A stretch of 40,406 bases of DNA from Bacteroidaceae bacterium (GTDB taxonomy: Bacteria; Bacteroidota; Bacteroidia; Bacteroidales; Bacteroidaceae). The notes beneath the pieces were generated by a model, which ran no database searches, was not told the origin of the DNA, and saw only the letters and a list, made by a program, of their open reading frames with translations. This document shows, one piece after another, positions 1-9,215 of the stretch (its first letter is position 1; each line of letters starts with the position of its first letter). The translations under genes were made by a program, and so were the position numbers. The DNA lies in contig JAFUYT010000026.1 in the NCBI GenBank assembly GCA_017470425.1, forward strand, positions 118,291 through 158,696, given 5' to 3'.

Positions 1-3000
1 AGTGCCACGGGTGATATTCAGACCAAGGTCGATGATCCTTCTGTTGACTATGACGTCACCGCCGTCTATGGCGGCGGTGACCTGGCGCAGTACGAGCCCG
101 ACGGTGCCGACGACTACACCGAGGTCCTCATCGAAGGCTGTGACTACACCAGCATTCAGCAAGTCTATGGTGGCGGCAATGCCGCCTGCGTGCCGGCTAC
201 GAATGTCCGCGTGTCGGAGTGCCATATCATCAACGAACTCTTCGGCGGCGGCAACGGCTTGGACAAATACGAGAAGGACGGCAAGTGGTATGAGAACCCG
301 GGTGCCAACGTGGGCTATTATCCGCTGGAGCATCATGTGACCGACGGCACGCAGGGCACCGGCGCTGATGCAGCGAACGCTTATAAGACTTTCGTGAACA
401 CCTCTCCCGATGCCACGACGAAGGAGGCTCGCCAGACCCCTACCAACGGTTACATCTATGGTACCGGCTGGGCCACGACGACTGTCACCGGCGGACATAT
501 CAACTTTGTCTATGGGGGCAGTAACGAGAAGGGTAACATCCGTTCCGTGGCGCTCTCGCAGTACCAGAAGTCTGGCACGTGCCCCTTGGCAACAGGTACG
601 ACCTACGGTGGCAGTAAGAATGCCGAGATCGATGCCGAGATCCGCGTGGTGATGGACTGCGTGACTGATGGCGGCACCTACTACGGCGGTTCTGCGAACT
701 CGGACATCAACAACAACGTGACCATCGATATCACCAACGGCACCTACGAGAAGGTGTTCGGCGGCAACGACCACTCCGGAACCATCAATGGTTCCATCAC
801 CATCAACATCGAGGAGCGCGGCTGCACACCTATCTTCATCGGTGAACTGTATGGCGGCGGCAACGAGGCCGACTACTCCATCTATGGCTATAACATCACA
901 AAAGACGGCAGCGGAAACGTTACCGGGCGCACAGCACTCAAGAAAGGTGAAACAGGTGCACTGGAAACGCCCCACCGCGACCCGCAGATCAACATTATCT
1001 CTGCGACCCACATCGGCAACATCTACGGTGGCGGATACAAGGCCAGGATGATCGGCAGCCCGACTGTCAATGTGAACATGACCAACGGCATCATCACAGA
1101 AGACTATGCGGGAGATGCTAATTTCACGGTAGATACTCACACGGTCAATGGAAATACCTACAAGGTCATCAGCAACGACGGCATCGCCACCCTCGCCATC
1201 GGAACTATCGGCAACATCTTCGGCGGCGGCAACCTGGCCGATGTCATCGGCAACACCACCGTGGAAGTAGGCACCGGACAGTGGCGCAACGCGGACGGCG
1301 ACCTCGAGACGATGGGCACCGACGGCACGACCTACCGCTATAATACGACCTCCGAGAAGTGGGAGTACCTGACAGCAGGACATTACGAGGCAGTCGAGGG
1401 CACGCCCGCTCCAGCCCGCAACGCAGCCTTCATCACCGGCTCTGTCTATGGCGGCGGCAAGATGGGGCACGTGGGCGACTTCACGCTCGACGCCAACGGC
1501 AAGCCCGTCAGCTGTGCCGACGGCACCGGCACCAGCACCGTGGTCATCAGCAACGGCAACATAGGTCCCGATGACATGACGATGTTCCACTTAGACGAGG
1601 ATGATAAGATCAAGACAGGCGACTATCCCGATGACTATGGTCATGTGTTCGGCGGCGGACAGGGCACGCTGGACTATTACTATGACGACACCACTGGCAT
1701 GACCGAAGACGAGAAGGTGACGGGAATGAGAAGCCTTACCACAGAGCAGATGAACGCCAAGGTGGGCACGCTGGCCTTCGTGGATAATGCCAACGTCACC
1801 ATCAACGGCACGGCTTTCGTGAAAGGCAGTGTCTTCGGCGGTGCCGAGAACGGCCACGTGCTGCACGACACGCATGTCGTCATCGATGGTGACTGCCAAA
1901 TAGGCAACGGCCACATCTTCCTGACGGACGGCAGCGGTAATATCACTCACAACTACGGCGTGAACCGCCCATATACTTCTGACGAATGGACGCAAGGCAA
2001 GCTGATAGGCGATGCCAACTGGACGGCCACGTCCCTGCCCGAATGTGCCAGCTGGCTGTACGCTAAAGAAATCGACGGGACAGGCACGAAGGGTAAGGTG
2101 AAGGCTATCAACTACCATTCGCCCTACGACAAGTTCGCCGACGCTGACGATTATGAAGAAGACGGCGGCGTCAAGATAGCCTCCAGCGGCCGCACATTCT
2201 ACGGCAACGTCTTTGCCGGCGGCTCCGGCTTCTATCCCTACGCTCCGGGCAAATGGCTCGAGACAGCCGGTGAGGTGGAGGGCAACGCCTACGTGGATGT
2301 CACCGGCGGCCACATCCTCACCAGCCTCTACGGCGGCAACGAGATGTCCAGCGTGCTGGGCGACACCTATGTCACCATGTCCGGCGGCACCGTCGGCGTG
2401 CCGCGCACGGTGGCCGAGATCACGGCTCACCCCGTCACCTGCTATGTCTTCGGCGGCGGCAAGGGCGAGGCACGCCCGATGCTCAACAACGACACCAATG
2501 TGCGGAACGCCAGCGTCAACATCTCTGGCGGTTGGATCTATGGCTCCGTGTTCGGCGGTGCCGAGGACGGCCACGTGATCAAGGATGCCACGGTTGCAAT
2601 CAGTGGCGGTAAGATCGGCACGTGGGGCACCTCCTACGTGGATGGCAACGTCTTCGGCGGCGGCCGTGGCTTCGACGGCCACAACCCCTTCGCCGGTTGT
2701 ATCGAGGGCAATGTTAACATGACCGTCAGCGGCGGCGAGATGCTGGGCAGCATCTACGGCGGCGGACGTCTGGGCTCCGTAGGCATCAACAGCAGCGGCG
2801 AGGAAATGGTCGATGTGGAGGACGACGATGCGACCCCCGACGTGGATGAGACATCCACCCACGGCCACGTCACCATCGACATCAGCGGCGGCACTATCGG
2901 AAACGACCTCGAGTACAAGTACTACACCTTCAACATTGACACTGGTGGAGAGAAGTGGTCGTCGGCCATCGAGGCAGCGAAGGCCAGTGCTATAGCAGCT

Positions 3001-6000
3001 CTGGAGGATCAGAAGGTGGAGGATAACATCCCGCAGACCGAGTTCCAGCCCATCGACTCCATCCAGAGCGGCGACACGCGTACCTATATTTACCGCCTCA
3101 CCCACACCCGCGGCGGCAACGTCTTCGCCGGCGGCATGGGACGCCTGAGAAACTTGGAGAACGAGCCCATCCCCTACTGGTTCAACCTGGGCGGCGTGAA
3201 GGACACGCGGCTCACCATCCGTGGCGAGGGCACGAGGATCAAGGGCAACGTCTATGGCGGCTGCGAGCTGGGGCAGGTGGCTGGCACGCATAAGGTGTAT
3301 GATGCCTATCACAGAGAAGTGAACGTGGTGGATGGCAAAGATGTAGCCGTAGATGAGAAGGACGAGTACGCATGGCCCGAGACGCTCACGCAGGTTCTCA
3401 TCCAGGGCGGCACCATCGGCTCAGAGATCAAGGACGGTTCCGAGGTGACACAATATACCTTTGGCAGCGTCTTCGGCAGCGGCTATGGCGACGCCACGGA
3501 GAAGGTGAATTACACCATCAGCGGGCAGAAGTACGAGTCGAATCCCAAGTTCTCCTCCGGCCTCGTCGAGGGCGGCACACAGGTAAGGATGGAAGGCGGC
3601 ACTGTCCTTGGCAGCGTCTTTGGCGGCGGACAGGTGGCCAACACCCACGGCAATAGTGTCGTGACCGTCACGGGTGGCACCGTCGGTATGCCCAACATGG
3701 GCGACCTCCGCTCGGGCAATGTCTATGGCGGTGGCTTCGGTAACCGCACCATCGTGCGCTGCGGACAGATCTACGGCAACTCTACGGTCACCATCAGCGG
3801 CACGCCCCGCATCTACCACAACGTATATGGCGGCGGTGCTTACGGTTCGGTGGGGCAGTTCAAGTATGACACCCGTGTTGACCCTGTGCATCTCACGCCG
3901 AAGGTCTATGGCGTATTGGGTCTCAAGTCGCGCGCCGACCTTACGAATGAGCTCGCCCCGTCGGGCACGACGCCCGCGGAGGGAACCATCATAGAGCCCG
4001 ATGCCACCGGCACTGCCACCGTGACCATCACGGGCGGCACCGTCGGCACCGATGGCCTGGCGGACGGCAGCGTCTTCGGCTCGTCGTACGGCGACGTGGC
4101 CAACCCGCTGCAGCGCGACGACTTCATCGGATGGGTCAATGACGCCAGCGTCACCATCGGCACCCTCGGCAATGGCTATGCGGCTCCCGAGCCTCAGATT
4201 GCCGGTAATGTCTATGGCAGCGGCGACAACGGACACACGTTCAACAACACCATCGTCAACATCCACAGCGGCACCATCGGCCTTGTCGATGAGCAGCCCA
4301 ACGATGTCACGGGCGAAGAGGGCTACAAGAGCCCCCGCCGAGGCAACGTCTATGGCGCTGGCAACGGTATCGAGACCTATAACATCGGTGAAGACGAATT
4401 GTACAAGGGCCAGGCCGGTATTGTCTATGGCAATACCACGGTGAACATCGACGGCGGCCTGATCGTGCACAACGTCTATGGCGGCGGCGAGATGGCCTCT
4501 GTCGGTCATCTCTCCAACGACCCGCAGGCGAAGGACGCGTCCGGCGTCCTCATCGACCGCTCGGCCTACATGCACAATAACACGGCCAATGGCTTCGCCC
4601 TCAGCTGGCCCTATAAATATATGTATGGGTATGACAGCGCAGACCCCGCGACAAGGCAACCCGTTGAATTTGGCGGTGTGAACCCCATCGGCGGCAAGGC
4701 CACGGTCAACATCTCCGGCGGTCATATCGGCGTGGTGGGCAGTTATGGCGGCGACATCTTCGGCGGCTCACAGGGCTTGGCTGGCGACCGCTATGACTAC
4801 GACGACATGTCCAATGTCCGCGAGACTGAGGTGAACATCGACTACGGCGAAACGGCCGACATCGCCGACATCGCGACGCTCAGCACACCGGCCATCGCAG
4901 GCTCGGTTCACGGCGGCGCCGAGAACGGCCACATCGTCGAGGACGCCCGCGTGACGCTCAGCGGTGGTCTTATCGCCCACTCGCTCTATGGCGCAGGAAA
5001 GGGTAAGGGAACCTATGCAGTACAGCTCAAGAAGATTGGTGCTCCATCATCTTCTACACCCGAACTAAACCCGGACGATTTCTACGATGCTGACATCTAC
5101 AGCCTCACGGCCGGTAAGGTCTATGGCAACACCTACGTCACGATGACCGGTGGCCATGTGGGCCGCAATGTCTATGGCGGCGGCAACATGGGTTCCGTGG
5201 GCAAGGGCAACTACTCCGGCGGTGCCGATGACTACTCGGCCGCCGGCTACGGCGAGACGCTTACCGGCAACCTTTGGAGCACTACTCCCAGCTTCGACCC
5301 CAGCGCACCGCTCAACGCGGAAAATGCGCCCTCCTCGATGGCCGACTACTTCCTCAGCAGCGGCAAGACGCAGGTGAGCGTCACCGGCGGCACCGTGGGC
5401 TACATCAATGAGGACGACCCGGAAGAGACCTTCAAGGACGGCCTGCCCTACGGCAACGTCTTCGGCGGCTGTCGCGGAGAGTCGGCACCCAATGTGCCCG
5501 ACGATGTTGACCCGCGCTACCAGTACGTCCCGTCGTTCTACTCCGGCTATGTCAACGAGACGGATGTCACCATCGGCACCCTCGGACAGGGCAGCGACCC
5601 TGAAACGGCAGGCACCGTCGGCAATGCGCCGCGCATCCTCGGCTCCGTCTATGGTGGCGGCCAGGACGGACACGTGCGCCGCTGGACCCATGTGAAGGTG
5701 AACAGCGGTGTCATCGGTCTGCCCTATACCACCGAGAACCGGACGCTGCTGAAGACCAACACGCGTTCTGCATCGCCAGAACAGGACAATCCCCAGTGGC
5801 TCTACCGCGGCAATGTCTATGGTGCCGGTTCGGGCATTAGTGAGTATGAGTACGACTTCAACTACAACGAGAAGTACAAGGACAACGAAGGCAATGTTGA
5901 AGTGACCACCCTCGGCGGTGTCGAATACCCCGAGGTGGGCCACAGCACCTCGTCAGGCTCCGTGACATGCTTCACGACGGTCGATGTCCTGGGCGGTCTC

Positions 6001-6390
6001 ATCTATCGCGGTGTCGCTGGCGGCGGTTCGCTGGCCTCGGTAGGTCCTCCCATGATTCCGCCGTTGACGGAGTATGCTGCGCGCAAGACGTCAGATGCTT
6101 CTCAGTGGGGCCGGCAGAGCCTGAATCAGGTGAACATCGGCGGCGCCGTGGATGGCGAGGGCAACGTCATCCCCGTCACCATCGGCGAGGCCACGAGCGT
6201 GGCGGCCGGCTACGGCGGCAACGTCTATGGCGGCAGCCGCGGTGAGGCAGACCTCGGCAACGCCTTCGGTACCTCCATCTGGACGGAGGTGAACCTGAAG
6301 AAGGGCACCAACATCCTCGGCAACGTCTTCGGCGGCGGCAACGCCGGCGAGGTGATGAAGGACACGAAGGTGAACGTGGGCGCAGAGTGA
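1..6390 (+). CDS. Giant glycine-rich repeat protein, probably surface or secreted (5' end outside window)
   Basis: Frame 1 is open from the first base, so the true start lies to the left; at least 2,129 residues are present. The protein is built from irregular units of about 30-60 residues. Each has a short beta-strand stretch such as VTISGGxIG and then a turn such as NVFGGGxxG, SVYGGGxxGxV or VFGGAENGHV. I count about 40 such Y/F-G-G turns by eye. This spacing suggests a long beta-helix or beta-solenoid, as in adhesins and passenger domains; that is inference from pattern only. There is no catalytic motif and no membrane segment. The C-terminus stops inside a repeat (GNVFGGGNAGEVMKDTKVNVGAE without the last strand pair), and the IYNLAGQ-type sorting tail of other large proteins in this window is absent. 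The gene ends just before a strong hairpin shared with the convergent gene at 6452. Confidence 0.85.
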   Translation, partial: SATGDIQTKVDDPSVDYDVTAVYGGGDLAQYEPDGADDYTEVLIEGCDYTSIQQVYGGGNAACVPATNVRVSECHIINELFGGGNGLDKYEKDGKWYENPGANVGYYPLEHHVTDGTQGTGADAANAYKTFVNTSPDATTKEARQTPTNGYIYGTGWATTTVTGGHINFVYGGSNEKGNIRSVALSQYQKSGTCPLATGTTYGGSKNAEIDAEIRVVMDCVTDGGTYYGGSANSDINNNVTIDITNGTYEKVFGGNDHSGTINGSITINIEERGCTPIFIGELYGGGNEADYSIYGYNITKDGSGNVTGRTALKKGETGALETPHRDPQINIISATHIGNIYGGGYKARMIGSPTVNVNMTNGIITEDYAGDANFTVDTHTVNGNTYKVISNDGIATLAIGTIGNIFGGGNLADVIGNTTVEVGTGQWRNADGDLETMGTDGTTYRYNTTSEKWEYLTAGHYEAVEGTPAPARNAAFITGSVYGGGKMGHVGDFTLDANGKPVSCADGTGTSTVVISNGNIGPDDMTMFHLDEDDKIKTGDYPDDYGHVFGGGQGTLDYYYDDTTGMTEDEKVTGMRSLTTEQMNAKVGTLAFVDNANVTINGTAFVKGSVFGGAENGHVLHDTHVVIDGDCQIGNGHIFLTDGSGNITHNYGVNRPYTSDEWTQGKLIGDANWTATSLPECASWLYAKEIDGTGTKGKVKAINYHSPYDKFADADDYEEDGGVKIASSGRTFYGNVFAGGSGFYPYAPGKWLETAGEVEGNAYVDVTGGHILTSLYGGNEMSSVLGDTYVTMSGGTVGVPRTVAEITAHPVTCYVFGGGKGEARPMLNNDTNVRNASVNISGGWIYGSVFGGAEDGHVIKDATVAISGGKIGTWGTSYVDGNVFGGGRGFDGHNPFAGCIEGNVNMTVSGGEMLGSIYGGGRLGSVGINSSGEEMVDVEDDDATPDVDETSTHGHVTIDISGGTIGNDLEYKYYTFNIDTGGEKWSSAIEAAKASAIAALEDQKVEDNIPQTEFQPIDSIQSGDTRTYIYRLTHTRGGNVFAGGMGRLRNLENEPIPYWFNLGGVKDTRLTIRGEGTRIKGNVYGGCELGQVAGTHKVYDAYHREVNVVDGKDVAVDEKDEYAWPETLTQVLIQGGTIGSEIKDGSEVTQYTFGSVFGSGYGDATEKVNYTISGQKYESNPKFSSGLVEGGTQVRMEGGTVLGSVFGGGQVANTHGNSVVTVTGGTVGMPNMGDLRSGNVYGGGFGNRTIVRCGQIYGNSTVTISGTPRIYHNVYGGGAYGSVGQFKYDTRVDPVHLTPKVYGVLGLKSRADLTNELAPSGTTPAEGTIIEPDATGTATVTITGGTVGTDGLADGSVFGSSYGDVANPLQRDDFIGWVNDASVTIGTLGNGYAAPEPQIAGNVYGSGDNGHTFNNTIVNIHSGTIGLVDEQPNDVTGEEGYKSPRRGNVYGAGNGIETYNIGEDELYKGQAGIVYGNTTVNIDGGLIVHNVYGGGEMASVGHLSNDPQAKDASGVLIDRSAYMHNNTANGFALSWPYKYMYGYDSADPATRQPVEFGGVNPIGGKATVNISGGHIGVVGSYGGDIFGGSQGLAGDRYDYDDMSNVRETEVNIDYGETADIADIATLSTPAIAGSVHGGAENGHIVEDARVTLSGGLIAHSLYGAGKGKGTYAVQLKKIGAPSSSTPELNPDDFYDADIYSLTAGKVYGNTYVTMTGGHVGRNVYGGGNMGSVGKGNYSGGADDYSAAGYGETLTGNLWSTTPSFDPSAPLNAENAPSSMADYFLSSGKTQVSVTGGTVGYINEDDPEETFKDGLPYGNVFGGCRGESAPNVPDDVDPRYQYVPSFYSGYVNETDVTIGTLGQGSDPETAGTVGNAPRILGSVYGGGQDGHVRRWTHVKVNSGVIGLPYTTENRTLLKTNTRSASPEQDNPQWLYRGNVYGAGSGISEYEYDFNYNEKYKDNEGNVEVTTLGGVEYPEVGHSTSSGSVTCFTTVDVLGGLIYRGVAGGGSLASVGPPMIPPLTEYAARKTSDASQWGRQSLNQVNIGGAVDGEGNVIPVTIGEATSVAAGYGGNVYGGSRGEADLGNAFGTSIWTEVNLKKGTNILGNVFGGGNAGEVMKDTKVNVGAE

Positions 6391-6396
6391 TGATAG

Positions 6397-6441
6397 CACA
6401 AGAAAGCGGCGGACATCCATGATGCCCGCCGCTTTCTTGTG
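6397..6441. terminator. Bidirectional hairpin terminator
   Basis: A perfect 16-bp inverted repeat (arms 6397-6412 and 6426-6441, 13-nt loop) lies between the stop codons of two convergent genes. The arms end in AAGAAAG/CTTTCTT, which gives modest U-rich stretches on both transcripts. Confidence 0.8.
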
Positions 6442-6451
6442 CGTTGATCAA

Positions 6452-8443
6452 TCAGAGGGGATGGTACTGCACGAAGGCTTCCATCGCCTCGTAGGATGCC
6501 AGTCCGAGGCTGCTGTAGAGCTCGGCGGTAGCGTGGTTGCGGTCCTCGGCGCGCTGCCAGAACAGACGCTCGTCGTTGCCCAGGAAGGGTGCCGACTCCA
6601 TCTGGCTGGCGTGCTTGAGGATGGCGTTGCGCTTGGTGCGCAGCTCCTCGGGGCTGATGGGCACGGCCATCTCGATGTGCTCGATCTCCCATTCGGCCCA
6701 GGCACCGCGGTACATCCAGATGCGGCAGTTCTTGAGCCACTCGGCGCCGGCTTCCTTCTCGATGTCGATGGCAGCCAGCACGGCATCGGTGCAGACGCGG
6801 TGGGTGCCGTGGGGGTCGGCGAGGTCACCGGCCACGAAGATCTGGTGAGGCTTCACCTCGCGCAGCAGGTTGAGGACGATCTCCACGTCGGCCTCGGAGA
6901 TGGGGTTCTTCTGGATCTTACCCGTCTCGTAGAACGGCAGGTTCAGGAAGTGGACACGCTCGAGGGGGATGCCGCTGTACATGGAGGCGATGCGCGCCTC
7001 GCCGCGGCGGATGAGGCCCTTCACCTCCAGGATGTCGCGCGTGTCGAAGTCCTCGGGCTTTTTCTTGTTGATGAAGTCGATGAACTCCTTGTAGCGGGCG
7101 GTGATGGTCTCGTTCTTGCCTTCCTCGAAGAGCTCGTTGAAGCCCTTTGTGAAGTGCATGAAGCGGAACACCTCTTCGTCGCCGACGGCGATGTTACCGC
7201 TGGTCTCGTAGGCCACATGCACCTCGTGCTTCTGCTTCACTAGGCGCTGGAGCGTGCCGCCCATCGAGATGACGTCGTCGTCGGGGTGCGGCGAGAAGAT
7301 GATGACGCGCTTCTGTGCGGGTTTCGCGCGCTCGGGACGGTTGCTGTCGTCGGCATTGGGCTTGCCGCCGGGCCATCCGGTGATGGTGTGCTGGAGGTCG
7401 TTGAAGATCTTGATGTTCACCTCGTAGGCGGAGCCGAAGAGGGCGAGGAGCTCGCCGAGGCCGTGCTCGTTGTAGTCCTTGTTGGTGAGTTTCAGGATGG
7501 GCTTGCCGGTCTTCTGGCAGAGCCATACGATGGCGGAGCGGATGAGCTTGTCGTCCCAGTCGCAGGAGGTGACGAGCCACGGACGGCGGATGCGCGTCAG
7601 GTTGGCGGCGCTGGAGAGGTCGAGGACCACCTGCACGTTGTTGTGCATCTGCAGGAAGGTGGCGCTCTGGGCGTCGGTCATCTCACCTTCGACGGCGCTC
7701 TTGATGACGTCGGCCTTCTCGTCGCCCCACGCCATGAGGAAGATCTTGCGGGCCTGGCGGATGGTGCTGACGCCCATCGTGATGGCGCAGACGGGCACGT
7801 TCTGCTCGGCGCCGAACACCTTCACACCTTCTGCACGGCTGGAGGGGTCGAGGAGCACGAGGCGTGTGTGGCTGTTGCGCTGCGAGCCCGTGACATTCAG
7901 GGCGATGTTACCCATGCGGCCGATGCCGAGCAAGGCAATGTCGATGCCGCCGAGCTGCTCGATCATCTTCTCGTAGGCCATGCAATGTTCCGTGACGCGC
8001 TCCTGCGGCGTGGTGCCGTCGAGGGGATAGATATTCTGCGAGGGGATATCCACACGGTCGAAGAACTGCTCCTTCAGGGCCTTCAGGTTGCTCTGCACGC
8101 TGTCGGCGGGCAGGGGGTAGTACTCGTGGGTGACGAAGGCGACGACGTTCTGGAAGCTCAGGCCCTCCTCCTCGTGCATCCGCACGAGTTGGTTGAAGAC
8201 CTCGGTCATCGTGGCGCCGCCGGAGAAGGCGATGGTGCAGGCGCGGATCTCGCGCTGACGCTGGCGGATGGTGGCAGCCACCTTCAGGGCTACCTCCGTG
8301 GCGCCCTCCTCAATGGTGGCATAGATGTCGGTGGGCAGCTTCTCGAAGCGGGTGAGGACGCTGCGCTCGATGGTGCCGTCGGGGCGGTAGTAGCGCGGCG
8401 ACACGCGGTCAAGGGTAATCTGTGAACTTAGGTTTGTCTTCAT
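6452..8443 (-). CDS. Glucosamine-6-phosphate deaminase-like / PIG-L (LmbE) deacetylase fusion protein
   Basis: This 663-residue protein has a NagB-like sugar-phosphate isomerase fold at about residues 50-290 and a PIG-L/LmbE-type zinc deacetylase domain from about 380. The deacetylase motif SPHPDDDVISMGG is intact (H386, D388, D389), and a later DPHGTHR provides the expected histidines. Known family: Bacteroidetes NagB-like two-domain proteins of about 660 residues. Comparison from memory with E. coli NagB shows its catalytic residues replaced: D72 by H106, D141 by M177, H143 by N179 and E148 by V184. The NagB half may therefore bind rather than deaminate a sugar phosphate, and nagB should not be assigned. 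The protein is cytoplasmic, with no signal peptide. It lies 35 nt downstream of the barrel gene at 8479-8964 on the same strand and has no obvious promoter of its own, so it is probably cotranscribed. Confidence 0.88.
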   Translation of the reverse strand: MKTNLSSQITLDRVSPRYYRPDGTIERSVLTRFEKLPTDIYATIEEGATEVALKVAATIRQRQREIRACTIAFSGGATMTEVFNQLVRMHEEEGLSFQNVVAFVTHEYYPLPADSVQSNLKALKEQFFDRVDIPSQNIYPLDGTTPQERVTEHCMAYEKMIEQLGGIDIALLGIGRMGNIALNVTGSQRNSHTRLVLLDPSSRAEGVKVFGAEQNVPVCAITMGVSTIRQARKIFLMAWGDEKADVIKSAVEGEMTDAQSATFLQMHNNVQVVLDLSSAANLTRIRRPWLVTSCDWDDKLIRSAIVWLCQKTGKPILKLTNKDYNEHGLGELLALFGSAYEVNIKIFNDLQHTITGWPGGKPNADDSNRPERAKPAQKRVIIFSPHPDDDVISMGGTLQRLVKQKHEVHVAYETSGNIAVGDEEVFRFMHFTKGFNELFEEGKNETITARYKEFIDFINKKKPEDFDTRDILEVKGLIRRGEARIASMYSGIPLERVHFLNLPFYETGKIQKNPISEADVEIVLNLLREVKPHQIFVAGDLADPHGTHRVCTDAVLAAIDIEKEAGAEWLKNCRIWMYRGAWAEWEIEHIEMAVPISPEELRTKRNAILKHASQMESAPFLGNDERLFWQRAEDRNHATAELYSSLGLASYEAMEAFVQYHPL

Positions 8444-8478
8444 AGATGTAAGTTAGTTATGGTATGAGTGGATGAGTC

Positions 8479-8964
8479 TCAGAAGTAGTAGCCGAATCCG
8501 ATCTTCAGACCTACGGTGGAGGCGTCGGCAAAGTCGTTGACGGACATACGGTAGTAGATGGCAGGCTCGATGGTGACATGCTGGTTCAGGAAGAAGGCAT
8601 AGCCGATCTCCGGCGTGATGAAGCAGTTATCGGACTTCACGCTTTCGTACTTGCTGTGGGCATAGGCCACGCCCAGTCCCAGATAGAGTCCATTCTGCAC
8701 GATGTAGTAGCGTCCGCCGACGCCCAGCTCAAAGATGTTCACACCGTCGAGATGCTGGTATTCCACGTTGGCGAGCAGCATCCAGTTCTCCGCCAGCAGC
8801 CGTCCGGCAGTGGCGCTGAGGTCGAAGTTCACCTTCGCCTGCTTGCTATAGCTCAGTCCCAGTCCCGAGACGGACGCACCGATGTAATTCTTGCCTACTT
8901 CAAACTGCGCGCTGGCAGTGAGGGTGGAGAGGGCCATCACGAGGCCCATGATGATTTTCTTCAT
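8479..8964 (-). CDS. Small outer-membrane beta-barrel protein
   Basis: The product is 161 residues with a clear signal peptide (MKKIIMGLVMALSTLTASA, cleavage before QFEVG). The mature part has alternating strands rich in G, Y and aromatic residues (VGGRYYIVQNGLYLGLGVAY, EIGYAFFLNQHV) and ends KIGFGYYF, with the terminal Phe typical of outer-membrane barrels assembled by BAM. The size suits an 8-strand OmpW/OmpX-like or porin-family barrel; ligand unknown. The start at 8964 is chosen over the upstream ATG at 9045 because the signal peptide begins there and the longer version would overlap the promoter at 9007-9038. It is the first gene of a likely operon with the NagB-like fusion gene. Confidence 0.8.
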   Translation of the reverse strand: MKKIIMGLVMALSTLTASAQFEVGKNYIGASVSGLGLSYSKQAKVNFDLSATAGRLLAENWMLLANVEYQHLDGVNIFELGVGGRYYIVQNGLYLGLGVAYAHSKYESVKSDNCFITPEIGYAFFLNQHVTIEPAIYYRMSVNDFADASTVGLKIGFGYYF

Positions 8965-9006
8965 GTTCTCTTTTCTTTTAGTGGTTAATACTCCTAATTT
9001 CCTCTG

Positions 9007-9038
9007 CAAAGCTAACCAGAATCCGCAAGCGCACCAAA
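9007..9038 (-). promoter_or_regulatory. Bacteroidetes-type promoter for the barrel/NagB-like operon
   Basis: On the minus strand, TTTG (9035-9038) is followed after exactly 20 nt by TAGCTTTG (9007-9014), a full match to the Bacteroidetes -33/-7 consensus. The leader to the start at 8964 is about 40 nt. A short palindrome GCGTTA-TT-TAACGC (9057-9070) lies just upstream and could be an operator. Confidence 0.75.
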
Positions 9039-9122
9039 CGCGCACCTATATATTTAGCGTTATTTAACGCGCAGTGGGGTAGTGGAGGCCCTCCCGGATT
9101 CAATTTCGAGGCTCCTTCCCTC

Positions 9123-9161
9123 AAAAAGTTACGGAAAAGCATCGCTCTTCCGTAACTTTTT
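9123..9161. promoter_or_regulatory. Perfect inverted repeat next to the regulator promoter (possible operator)
   Basis: Arms AAAAAGTTACGGAA (9123-9136) and TTCCGTAACTTTTT (9148-9161) pair perfectly over 14 bp with an 11-nt spacer. The second arm ends 2 nt before the -7 box at 9164, so it covers the region where a -33 element should lie. No gene ends upstream on the plus strand, which argues against a plain terminator. The position before an XRE regulator suggests autoregulation. Confidence 0.5.
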
Positions 9162-9163
9162 CA

Positions 9164-9171
9164 TACCTTTG
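9164..9171 (+). promoter_or_regulatory. -7 promoter element (TACCTTTG) for XRE-cupin regulator gene
   Basis: TACCTTTG matches TAnnTTTG. No good TTTG is seen 19-21 nt upstream, where the inverted repeat sits. The leader to the start at 9216 is about 40 nt. Confidence 0.65.
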
Positions 9172-9215
9172 CGCCCGCAAACAGAAAGCACACGCTTCAT
9201 CTTATCTTCAGTCTT

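Noticed and set aside
1591-3312. 573-codon open frame on the minus strand inside the giant repeat gene
   Set aside because: It is a shadow of the GC-rich repeat coding sequence: low-complexity A/V/D/H-rich product, no motif, fully overlapped by a convincing plus-strand gene.
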